Source: Daphnia carinata (lineage: Eukaryota; Arthropoda; Branchiopoda; Diplostraca; Daphniidae). From it: a stretch of DNA of 64,000 bases. The notes beneath the pieces are model-generated. The model made no database searches. It was not told where the DNA came from and saw only the letters and a program-made list of their open reading frames with translations. Of this stretch, positions 12,801 to 26,000 are shown piece after piece (the first letter of the stretch is position 1; every line of letters starts with the position of its first letter). Location: NCBI RefSeq assembly GCF_022539665.2, contig NC_081337.1:2022679-2086678 (forward strand). Direction: 5' to 3'. The translations under genes were made by a program, and so were the position numbers.

Positions 12801-15800
12801 ACGTTCGTTCTTTGAACATTCTATAGTTGGCTATGCTTACTAACTTGGAATGTGCAACCTGTTTTTGACGAATTTTATTAATTTTTACGATTTCAATGCG
12901 AAAATCACTGTGCTTAATGAAATCATTAGAATTTTACAAACAAAGTTCACTACAATTACAAGTACATTTGATTTAAATAGTTAAGGATATTGGACTGGTA
13001 ACCATCGCGTTTGGCGAAAAACCTCTATCAAAACTCACCACCAGGTTGCGTTTGGTAAAAGATGACTAACGTTCGTTCTTGAACATTCTATAGTTGGCTA
13101 TGCTTACTAACTTGGAATGTGCAACCTGTTTTTGACGAATTTTATTAATTTTTACGATTTCAATGCGAAAATCACTGTGCTTAATGAAATCATTAGAATT
13201 TTACAAACAAAGTTCACTACAATTACAAGTACATTTGATTTAAATAGTTAAGGATATTGGACTGGTAACCATCGCGTTTGGCGAAAAACCTCTATCAAAA
13301 CTCACCACCAGGTTGCGTTTGGTAAAAGATGACTAACGTTCGTTCTTTGAACATTCTATAGTTGGCTATGCTTACTAACTTGGAATGTGCAACCTGTTTT
13401 TGACGAATTTTATTAATTTTTACGATTTCAATGCGAAAATCACTGTGCTTAATGAAATCATTAGAATTTTACAAACAAAGTTCACTACAATTACAAGTAC
13501 ATTTGATTTAAATAGTTAAGGATATTGGACTGGTAACCATCGCGTTTGGCGAAAAACCTCTATCAAAACTCACCACCAGGTTGCGCTTGGTAAAAGATGA
13601 CTAACGTTCGTTCTTCGAACATTCTATAGTTTGCTATGCTTACTAACTTGGAATGTGCAACCTGTTTTTGACGAATTTTATTAATTTTTACGATTTCAAT
13701 GCGAAAATCACTGTGCTTAATGAAATCATTAGAATTTTACAAACAAAGTTCACTACAATTACAAGTACATTTGATTTAAATAGTTAAGGATATTGGACTG
13801 GTAACCATCGCGTTTGGCGAAAAACCTCTATCAAAACTCACCACCAGGTTGCGCTTGGTAAAAGATGACTAACGTTCGTTCTTTGAACATTCTATAGTTG
13901 GCTATGCTTACTAACTTGGAATGTGCAACCTGTTTTTGACGAATTTTATTAATTTTTACGATTTCAATGCGAAAATCACTGTGCTTAATGAAATCATTAG
14001 AATTTTACAAACAAAGTTCACTACAATTACAAGTACATTTGATTTAAATAGTTAAGGATATTGGACTGGTAACCATCGCGTTTGGCGAAAAACCTCTATC
14101 AAAACTCACCACCAGGTTGCGCTTGGTAAAAGATGACTAACGTTCGTTCTTGAACATTCTATAGTTGGCTATGCTTACTAACTTGGAATGTGCAACCTGT
14201 TTTTGACGAATTTTATTAATTTTTACGATTTCAATGCGAAAATCACTGTGCTTAATGAAATCATTAGAATTTTACAAACAAAGTTCACTACAATTACAAG
14301 TACATTTGATTTAAATAGTTAAGGATATTGGACTGGTAACCATCGCGTTTGGCGAAAACCTCTATCAAAACTCACCACCAGGTTGCGCTTGGTAAAAGAT
14401 GACTAACGTTCGTTCTTTGAACATTCTATAGTTGGCTATGCTTACTAACTTGGAATGTGCAACCTGTTTTTGACGAATTTTATTAATTTTTACGATTTCA
14501 ATGCGAAAATCACTGTGCTTAATGAAATCATTAGAATTTTACAAACAAAGTTCACTACAATTACAAGTACATTTGATTTAAATAGTTAAGGATATTGGAC
14601 TGGTAACCATCGCGTTTGGCGAAAAACCTCTATCAAAACTCACCACCAGGTTGCGCTTGGTAAAAGATGACTAACGTTCGTTCTTTGAACATTCTATAGT
14701 TGGCTATGCTTACTAACTTGGAATGTGCAACCTGTTTTTGACGAATTTTATTAATTTTTACGATTTCAATGCGAAAATCACTGTGCTTAATGAAATCATT
14801 AGAATTTTACAAACAAAGTTCACTACAATTACAAGTACATTTGATTTAAATAGTTAAGGATATTGGACTGGTAACCATCGCGTTTGGCGAAAACCTCTAT
14901 CAAAACTCACCACCAGGTTGCGCTTGGTAAAAGATGACTAACGTTCGTTCTTTGAACATTCTATAGTTGGCTATGCTTACTAACTTGGAATGTGCAACCT
15001 GTTTTTGACGAATTTTATTAATTTTTACGATTTCAATGCGAAAATCACTGTGCTTAATGAAATCATTAGAATTTTACAAACAAAGTTCACTACAATTACA
15101 AGTACATTTGATTTAAATAGTTAAGGATATTGGACTGGTAACCATCGCGTTTGGCGAAAACCTCTATCAAAACTCACCACCAGGTTGCGCTTGGTAAAAG
15201 ATGACTAACGTTCGTTCTTTGAACATTCTATAGTTGGCTATGCTTACTAACTTGGAATGTGCAACCTGTTTTTGACGAATTTTATTAATTTTTACGATTT
15301 CAATGCGAAAATCACTGTGCTTAATGAAATCATTAGAATTTTACAAACAAAGTTCACTACAATTACAAGTACATTTGATTTAAATAGTTAAGGATATTGG
15401 ACTGGTAACCATCGCGTTTGGCGAAAAACCTCTATCAAAACTCACCACCAGGTTGCGCTTGGTAAAAGATGACTAACGTTCGTTCTTTGAACATTCTATA
15501 GTTGGCTATGCTTACTAACTTGGAATGTGCAACCTGTTTTTGACGAATTTTATTAATTTTTACGATTTCAATGCGAAAATCACTGTGCTTAATGAAATCA
15601 TTAGAATTTTACAAACAAAGTTCACTACAATTACAAGTACATTTGATTTAAATAGTTAAGGATATTGGACTGGTAACCATCGCGTTTGGCGAAAACCTCT
15701 ATCAAAACTCACCACCAGGTTGCGCTTGGTAAAAGATGACTAACGTTCGTTCTTTGAACATTCTATAGTTGGCTATGCTTACTAACTTGGAATGTGCAAC

Positions 15801-18800
15801 CTGTTTTTGACGAATTTTATTAATTTTTACGATTTCAATGCGAAAATCACTGTGCTTAATGAAATCATTAGAATTTTACAAACAAAGTTCACTACAATTA
15901 CAAGTACATTTGATTTAAATAGTTAAGGATATTGGACTGGTAACCATCGCGTTTGGCGAAAACCTCTATCAAAACTCACCACCAGGTTGCGCTTGGTAAA
16001 AGATGACTAACGTTCGTTCTTTGAACATTCTATAGTTGGCTATGCTTACTAACTTGGAATGTGCAACCTGTTTTTGACGAATTTTATTAATTTTTACGAT
16101 TTCAATGCGAAAATCACTGTGCTTAATGAAATCATTAGAATTTTACAAACAAAGTTCACTACAATTACAAGTACATTTGATTTAAATAGTTAAGGATATT
16201 GGACTGGTAACCATCGCGTTTGGCGAAAAACCTCTATCAAAACTCACCACCAGGTTGCGCTTGGTAAAAGATGACTAACGTTCGTTCTTTGAACATTCTA
16301 TAGTTGGCTATGCTTACTAACTTGGAATGTGCAACCTGTTTTTGACGAATTTTATTAATTTTTACGATTTCAATGCGAAAATCACTGTGCTTAATGAAAT
16401 CATTAGAATTTTACAAACAAAGTTCACTACAATTACAAGTACATTTGATTTAAATAGTTAAGGATATTGGACTGGTAACCATCGCGTTTGGCGAAAAACC
16501 TCTATCAAAACTCACCACCAGGTTGCGCTTGGTAAAAGATGACTAACGTTCGTTCTTTGAACATTCTATAGTTGGCTATGCTTACTAACTTGGAATGTGC
16601 AACCTGTTTTTGACGAATTTTATTAATTTTTACGATTTCAATGCGAAAATCACTGTGCTTAATGAAATCATTAGAATTTTACAAACAAAGTTCACTACAA
16701 TTACAAGTACATTTGATTTAAATAGTTAAGGATATTGGACTGGTAACCATCGCGTTTGGCGAAAAACCTCTATCAAAACTCACCACCAGGTTGCGCTTGG
16801 TAAAAGATGACTAACGTTCGTTCTTTGAACATTCTATAGTTGGCTATGCTTACTAACTTGGAATGTGCAACCTGTTTTTGACGAATTTTATTAATTTTTA
16901 CGATTTCAATGCGAAAATCACTGTGCTTAATGAAATCATTAGAATTTTACAAACAAAGTTCACTACAATTACAAGTACATTTGATTTAAATAGTTAAGGA
17001 TATTGGACTGGTAACCATCGCGTTTGGCGAAAAATTAACGTTCGACATTAACGTTCGTTCTTTGAACATTCTATATTTGGCTATGCTTACTAACTTGGAA
17101 TGTGCAACCTGTTTTTGACGAATTTTATTAATTTTTACGATTTCAATGCGAAAATCACTGTGCTTAATGAAATCATTAGAATTTTACAAACAAAGTTCAC
17201 TACAATTACAAGTACATTTGATTTAAATAGTTAAGGATATTGGACTGGTAACCATCGCGTTTGGCGAAAAACCTCTATCAAAACTCACCACCAGGTTGCG
17301 CTTGGTAAAAGATGACTAACGTTCGTTCTTTGAACATTCTATAGTTGGCTATGCTTACTAACTTGGAATGTGCAACCTGTTTTTGACGAATTTTATTAAT
17401 TTTTACGATTTCAATGCGAAAATCACTGTGCTTAATGAAATCATTAGAATTTTACAAACAAAGTTCACTACAATTACAAGTACATTTGATTTAAATAGTT
17501 AAGGATATTGGACTGGTAACCATCGCGTTTGGCGAAAAACCTCTATCAAAACTCACCACCAGGTGGCGTTTGGTAAAACATGACTAACCTTGGTTCTTCG
17601 AACATTCGATAGTTGGCTATGCTTACTAACTTGGAATGTGCAACCTGTTTTTGACGAATTTTATTAATTTTTACGATTTCAATGCGAAAATCACTGTGCT
17701 TAATGAAATCATTAGAATTTTACAAACAAAGTTCACTACAATTACAAGTACATTTGATTTAAATAGTTAAGGATATTGGACTGGTAACCATCGCGTTTGG
17801 CGAAAAACCTCTATCAAAACTCACCACCAGGTTGCGCTTGGTAAAAGATGACTAACGTTCGTTCTTTGAACATTCTATAGTTGGCTATGCTTACTAACTT
17901 GGAATGTGCAACCTGTTTTTGACGAATTTTATTAATTTTTACGATTTCAATGCGAAAATCACTGTGCTTAATGAAATCATTAGAATTTTACAAACAAAGT
18001 TCACTACAATTACAAGTACATTTGATTTAAATAGTTAAGGATATTGGACTGGTAACCATCGCGTTTGGCGAAAAACCTCTATCAAAACTCACCACCAGGT
18101 TGCGTTTGGTAAAAGATGACTAACGTTCGTTCTTTGAACATTCTATAGTTGGCTATGCTTACTAACTTGGAATGTGCAACCTGTTTTTGACGAATTTTAT
18201 TAATTTTTACGATTTCAATGCGAAAATCACTGTGCTTAATGAAATCATTAGAATTTTACAAACAAAGTTCACTACAATTACAAGTACATTTGATTTAAAT
18301 AGTTAAGGATATTGGACTGGTAACCATCGCGTTTGGCGAAAAACCTCTATCAAAACTCACCACCAGGTTGCGCTTGGTAAAAGATGACTAACGTTCGTTC
18401 TTTGAACATTCTATAGTTGGCTATGCTTACTAACTTGGAATGTGCAACCTGTTTTTGACGAATTTTATTAATTTTTACGATTTCAATGCGAAAATCACTG
18501 TGCTTAATGAAATCATTAGAATTTTACAAACAAAGTTCACTACAATTACAAGTACATTTGATTTAAATAGTTAAGGATATTGGACTGGTAACCATCGCGT
18601 TTGGCGAAAAACCTCTATCAAAACTCACCATCAGGTGGCGTTTGGTAAAAGATGACTAACCTGGGTTCTTTGAATATTCGATATTTGGCTATGCTTACTA
18701 ACTTGGAATGTGCAACCTGTTTTTGACGAATTTTATTAATTTTTACGATTTCAATGCGAAAATCACTGTGCTTAATGAAATCATTAGAATTTTACAAACA

Positions 18801-21800
18801 AAGTTCACTACAATTACAAGTACATTTGATTTAAATAGTTAAGGATATTGGACTGGTAACCATCGCGTTTGGCGAAAAACCTCTATCAAAACTCACCACC
18901 AGGTTGCGCTTGGTAAAAGATGACTAACGTTCGTTCTTTGAACATTCTATAGTTGGCTATGCTTACTAACTTGGAATGTGCAACCTGTTTTTGACGAATT
19001 TTATTAATTTTTACGATTTCAATGCGAAAATCACTGTGCTTAATGAAATCATTAGAATTTTACAAACAAAGTTCACTACAATTACAAGTACATTTGATTT
19101 AAATAGTTAAGGATATTGGACTGGTAACCATCGCGTTTGGCGAAAAACCTCTATCAAAACTCACCACCAGGTTGCGCTTGGTAAAACTTGGAACATTCTA
19201 TAGTTGGCTATGCTTACTAACTTGGAATGTGCAACCTGTTTTTGACGAATTTTATTAATTTTTACGATTTCCATGCGAAAATCACTGTGCTTAATGAAAT
19301 CATTAGAATTTTACAAACAAAGTTCACTACAATTACAAGTACATTTGATTTAAATAGTTAAGGATATTGGACTGGTAACCATCGCGTTTGGCGAAAAACC
19401 TCTATCAAAACTCACCACCAGGTTGCGCTTGGTAAAAGATGACTAACGTTCGTTCTTGGAACATTCTATAGTTGGCTATGCTTACTAACTTGGAATGTGC
19501 AACCTGTTTTTGACGAATTTTATTAATTTTTACGATTTCCATGCGAAAATCACTGTGCTTAATGAAATCATTAGAATTTTACAAACAAAGTTCACTACAA
19601 TTACAAGTACATTTGATTTAAATAGTTAAGGATATTGGACTGGTAACCATCGCGTTTGGCGAAAAACCTCTATCAAAACTCACCACCAGGTTGCGCTTGG
19701 TAAAAGATGACTAACGTTCGTTCTTTGAACATTCTATAGTTGGCTATGCTTACTAACTTGGAATCTGCAACCTGTTTTTGAAGAATTTTATTAATTTTTA
19801 CGATTTCAATGCGAAAATCACTGTGCTTAATGAAATCATTAGAATTTTACAAACAAAGTTCACTACAATTACAAGTACATTTGATTTAAATAGTTAAGGA
19901 TATTGGACTGGTAACCATCGCGTTTGGCGAAAAACCTCTATCAAAACTCACCACCAGGTTGCGCTTGGTAAAAGATGACTAACGTTCGTTCTTGGAACAT
20001 TCTATAGTTGGCTATGCTTACTAACTTGGAATGTGCAACCTGTTTTTGACGAATTTTATTAATTTTTACGATTTCAATGCGAAAATCACTGTGCTTAATG
20101 AAATCATTAGAATTTTACAAACAAAGTTCACTACAATTACAAGTACATTTGATTTAAATAGTTATGATATTGGACTGGTAACCATCGTGTTTGGCGAAAA
20201 ACCTCTATCAAAACTCACCACCAGGTTGCGCTTGGTAAAAGATGACTAACGTTCGTTCTTGGAACATTCTATAGTTGGCTATGCTTACTAACTCGGAATC
20301 TGCAACCTGTTTTTGACGAATTTTACTAGTTTTTACGATTTCAATGCGAAAATCACTGTGCTTAATGAAATCATTAGAATTTTACAAACAAAGTTCACTA
20401 CAATTACAAGTACATTTGATTTAAATAGTTAAGGATATTGGACTGGTAACCATCGCGTTTGGCGAAAAACCTCTATCAAAACTCACCACCAGGTTGCGTT
20501 TGGTAAAAGATGACTAACGTTCGTTCTTTGAACATTTTATAGTTGGCTATGCTTACTAACTTGGAATGTGCAACCTGTTTTTGACGAATTTTATTAATTT
20601 TTACGATTTCCATGCGAAAATCACTGTGCTTAATGAAATCATTAGAATTTTACAAACAAAGTTCACTACAATTACAAGTACATTTGATTTAAATAGTTAA
20701 GGATATTGGACTGGTAACCATCGCGTTTGGCGAAAAACCTCTATCAAAACTCACCACCAGGTTGCGCTTGGTAAAAGATGACTAACGTTCGTTCTTGGAA
20801 CATTCTATAGTTGGCTATGCTTACTAACTTGGAATGTGCAACCTGTTTTTGACGAATTTTATTAATTTTTACGATTTCAATGCGAAAATCACTGTGCTTA
20901 ATGAAATCATTAGAATTTTACAAACAAAGTTCACTACAATTACAAGTACATTTGATTTAAATAGTTAAGGATATTGGACTGGTAACCATCGCGTTTGGCG
21001 AAAAACCTCTATCAAAACTCACCACCAGGTTGCGCTTGGTAAAAGATGACTAACGTTCGTTCTTGGAACATTCTATAGTTGGCTATGCTTACTAACTCGG
21101 AATCTGCAACCTGTTTTTGACGAATTTTACTAATTTTTACGATTTCAATGCGAAAATCACTGTGCTTAATGAAATCATTAGAATTTTACAAACAAAGTTC
21201 ACTACAATTACAAGTACATTTGATTTAAATAGTTAAGGATATTGGACTGGTAACCATCGCGTTTGGCGAAAAACCTCTATCAAAACTCACCACCAGGTTG
21301 CGCTTGGTAAAAGATGACTAACGTTCGTTCTTGGAACATTCTATAGTTGGCTATGCTTACTAACTTGGAATGTGCAACCTGTTTTTGACGAATTTTATTA
21401 ATTTTTACGATTTCCATGCGAAAATCACTGTGCTTAATGAAATCATTAGAATTTTACAAACAAAGTTCACTACAATTACAAGTACATTTGATTTAAATAG
21501 TTAAGGATATTGGACTGGTAACCATCGCGTTTGGCGAAAAACCTCTATCAAAACTCACCACCAGGTTGCGCTTGGTAAAAGATGACTAACGTTCGTTCTT
21601 GGAACATTCTATAGTTGGCTATGCTTACTAACTTGGAATGTGCAACCTGTTTTTGACGAATTTTATTAATTTTTACGATTTCCATGCGAAAATCACTGTG
21701 CTTAATGAAATCATTAGAATTTTACAAACAAAGTTCACTACAATTACAAGTACATTTGATTTAAATAGTTAAGGATATTGGACTGGTAACCATCGCGTTT

Positions 21801-22954
21801 GGCGAAAAACCTCTATCAAAACTCACCACCAGGTTGCGCTTGGTAAAAGATGACTAACGTTCGTTCTTGGAACATTCTATAGTTGGCTATGCTTACTAAC
21901 TTGGAATGTGCAACCTGTTTTTGACGAATTTTATTAATTTTTACGATTTCCATGCGAAAATCACTGTGCTTAATGAAATCATTAGAATTTTACAAACAAA
22001 GTTCACTACAATTACAAGTACATTTGATTTAAATAGTTAAGGATATTGGACTGGTAACCATCGCGTTTGGCGAAAAACCTCTATCAAAACTCACCACCAG
22101 GTTGCGCTTGGTAAAAGATGACTAACGTTCGTTCTTGGAACATTCTATAGTTGGCTATGCTTACTAACTTGGAATGTGCAACCTGTTTTTGACGAATTTT
22201 ATTAATTTTTACGATTTCATGCGAAAATCACTGTGCTTAATGAAATCATTAGAATTTTACAAACAAAGTTCACTACAATTACAAGTACATTTGATTTAAA
22301 TAGTTAAGGATATTGGACTGGTAACCATCGCGTTTGGCGAAAAACCTCTATCAAAACTCACCACCAGGTTGCGCTTGGTAAAAGATGACTAACGTTCGTT
22401 CTTGGAACATTCTATAGTTGGCTATGCTTACTAACTCGGAATCTGCAACCTGTTTTTGACGAATTTTATTAATTTTTACGATTTCAATGCGAAAATCACT
22501 GTGCTTAATGAAATCATTAGAATTTTACAAACAAAGTTCACTACAATTACAAGTACATTTGATTTAAATAGTTAAGGATATTGGACTGGTAACCATCGCG
22601 TTTGGCGAAAAACCTCTATCAAAACTCACCACCAGGTTGCGCTTGGTAAAAGATGACTAACGTTCGTTCTTGGAACATTCTATAGTTGGCTATGCTTACT
22701 AACTTGGAATGTGCAACCTGTTTTTGACGAATTTTATTAATTTTTACGATTTCCATGCGAAAATCACTGTGCTTAATGAAATCATTAGAATTTTACAAAC
22801 AAAGTTCACTACAATTACAAGTACATTTGATTTAAATAGTTAAGGATATTGGACTGGTAACCATCGCGTTTGGCGAAAAACCTCTATCAAAACTCACCAC
22901 CAGGTTGCGCTTGGTAAAAGATGACTAACGTTCGTTCTTGGAACATTCTATATG
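843..22954 (+). repeat. Satellite array, about 268-bp monomer, block 1
   Basis: A head-to-tail array of about 83 monomers. The period was measured from successive anchors (AAGGATATTG at 11911, 12179 and 12447, spacing 268). Each monomer has an AT-rich half (TTTGACGAATTTTATTAATT), an imperfect hairpin (GATTTC…GAAAATC), a GGTAACC palindrome and a variable third (…CTATCAAAACTCACCACCAGG…). Variants are blocked: up to about 9.8 kb most carry GGTGGCGTTTGG and TTCTTCGAACATTCGAT; about 9.8-19.1 kb mostly GGTTGCGCTTGG and GTTCGTTCTTTGAAC; 19.2-22.9 kb TTCTTGGAACATTC, often with TTTCCATGCG. The short open frames within monomers are not conserved and are not genes. Centromeric or pericentromeric function is possible but not shown. 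Confidence 0.98.
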
Positions 22955-23054
22955 NNNNNNNNNNNNNNNNNNNNNNNNNNNNNNNNNNNNNNNNNNNNNN
23001 NNNNNNNNNNNNNNNNNNNNNNNNNNNNNNNNNNNNNNNNNNNNNNNNNNNNNN
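22955..23054. other. Assembly gap (100 N)
   Basis: Exactly 100 N inside the satellite array, the usual placeholder for a gap of unknown length. The monomer type changes across it (GGAATGTGC to GGAATCTGC), so array sequence is probably missing. Confidence 0.99.
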
Positions 23055-26000
23055 ACTTGGAATCTGCAACCTGTTTTTGACGAATTTTACTAGTTTTTAC
23101 GATTTCAATGCGAAAATCACTGTGCTTAATGAAATCATTAGAATTTTACAAACAAAGTTCACTACAATTACAAGTACATTTGATTTAAATAGTTAAGGAT
23201 ATTGGACTGGTAACCATCGCGTTTGGCGAAAACCTCTATCAAAACTCACCACCAGGTTGCGCTTGGTAAAAGATGACTAACGTTCGTTCTTTGAACATTC
23301 TATAGTTGGCTATGCTTACTAACTTGGAATCTGCAACCTGTTTTTGACGAATTTTACTAGTTTTTACGATTTCAATGCGAAAATCACTGTGCTTAACAAA
23401 CAAAGTTCACTACAATTACAGGTACATTTGATTTAAATAGTTAAGGATATTGGACTGGTAACCATCGCGTTTGGCGAAAAACCTCTATCAAAACTCACCA
23501 CCAGGTTGCGCTTGGTAAAAGATGACTAACGTTCGTTCTTTGAACATTCTATAGTTGGCTATGCTTACTAACTTGGAATCTGCAACCTGTTTTTGACGAA
23601 TTTTACTAGTTTTTACGATTTCAATGCGAAAATCACTGTGCTTAATGAAATCATTAGAATTTTACAAACAAAGTTCACTACAATTACAAGTACATTTGAT
23701 TTAAATAGTTAAGGATATTGGACTGGTAACCATCGCGTTTGGCGAAAAACCTCTATCAAAACTCACCACCAGGTTGCGCTTGGTAAAAGATGACTAACGT
23801 TCGTTCTTTGAACATTCTATAGTTGGCTATGCTTACTAACTTGGAATCGGCAACCTGTTTTTGACGAATTTTACTAGTTTTTACGATTTCAATACGAAAA
23901 TCACTGTGCTTAATGAAATCATTAGAATTTTACAAACAAAGTTCACTACAATTACAAGTACATTTGATTTAAATAGTTAAGGATATTGGACTGGTAACCA
24001 TCGCGTTTGGCGAAAAACCTCTATCAAAACTCACCACCAGGTTGCGCTTGGTAAAAGATGACTAACGTTCGTTCTTTGAACATTCTATAGTTGGCTATGC
24101 TTACTAACTTGGAATCTGCAACCTGTTTTTGACGAATTTTACTAGTTTTTACGATTTCAATGCGAAAATCACTGTGCTTAATGAAATCATTAGAATTTTA
24201 CAAACAAAGTTCACTACAATTACAGGTACATTTGATTTAAATAGTTAAGGATATTGGACTGGTAACCATCGCGTTTGGCGAAAAACCTCTATCAAAACTC
24301 ACCACCAGGTTGCGCTTGGTAAAAGATGACTAACGTTCGTTCTTTGAACATTCTATAGTTGGCTATGCTTACTAACTTGGAATCGGCAACCTGTTTTTGA
24401 CGAATTTTACTAGTTTTTACGATTTCAATGCGAAAATCACTGTGCTTAATGAAATCATTAGAATTTTACAAACAAAGTTCACTACAATTACAAGTACATT
24501 TGATTTAAATAGTTAAGGATATTGGACTGGTAACCATCGCGTTTGGCGAAAAACCTCTATCAAAACTCACCACCAGGTTGCGCTTGGTAAAAGATGACTA
24601 ACGTTCGTTCTTTGAACATTCTATAGTTGGCTATGCTTACTAACTTGGAATCTGCAACCTGTTTTTGACGAATTTTACTAGTTTTTACGATTTCAATGCG
24701 AAAATCACTGTGCTTAATGAAATCATTAGAATTTTACAAACAAAGTTCACTACAATTACAAGTACATTTGATTTAAATAGTTAAGGATATTGGACTGGTA
24801 ACCATCGCGTTTGGCGAAAAACCTCTATCAAAACTCACCACCAGGTTGCGCTTGGTAAAAGATGACTAACGTTCGTTCTTTGAACATTCTATAGTTGGCT
24901 ATGCTTACTAACTTGGAATCGGCAACCTGTTTTTGACGAATTTTACTAGTTTTTACGATTTCAATACGAAAATCACTGTGCTTAATGAAATCATTAGAAT
25001 TTTACAAACAAAGTTCACTACAATTACAAGTACATTTGATTTAAATAGTTAAGGTATATTGGACTGGTAACCATCGCGTTTGGCGAAATACCTCTATCAA
25101 AACTCACCACCAGGTTGCGCTTGGTAAAAGATGACTAACGTTCGTTCTTTGAACATTCTATAGTTGGCTATGCTTACTAACTTGGAATCGGCAACCTGTT
25201 TTTGACGAATTTTACTAGTTTTTACGATTTCAATACGAAAATCACTGTGCTTAATGAAATCATTAGAATTTTACAAACAAAGTTCACTACAATTACAAGT
25301 ACATTTGATTTAAATAGTTAAGGATATTGGACTGGTAACCATCGCGTTTGGCGAAAAACCTCTATCAAAACTCACCACCAGGTTGCGCTTGGTAAAAGAT
25401 GACTAACGTTCGTTCTTTGAACATTCTATAGTTGGCTATGCTTACTAACTTGGAATCTGCAACCTGTTTTTGACGAATTTTACTAGTTTTTACGATTTCA
25501 ATGCGAAAATCACTGTGCTTAATGAAATCATTAGAATTTTACAAACAAAGTTCACTACAATTACAAGTACATTTGATTTAAATAGTTAAGGATATTGGAC
25601 TGGTAACCATCGCGTTTGGCGAAAAACCTCTATCAAAACTCACCACCAGGTTGCGCTTGGTAAAAGATGACTAACGTTCGTTCTTTGAACATTCTATAGT
25701 TGGCTATGCTTACTAACTTGGAATCTGCAACCTGTTTTTGACGAATTTTACTAGTTTTTACGATTTCAATGCGAAAATCACTGTGCTTAATGAAATCATT
25801 AGAATTTTACAAACAAAGTTCACTACAATTACAAGTACATTTGATTTAAATAGTTAAGGATATTGGACTGGTAACCATCGCGTTTGGCGAAAACCTCTAT
25901 CAAAACTCACCACCAGGTTGCGCTTGGTAAAAGATGACTAACGTTCGTTCTTTGAACATTCTATAGTTGGCTATGCTTACTAACTTGGAATCTGCAACCT

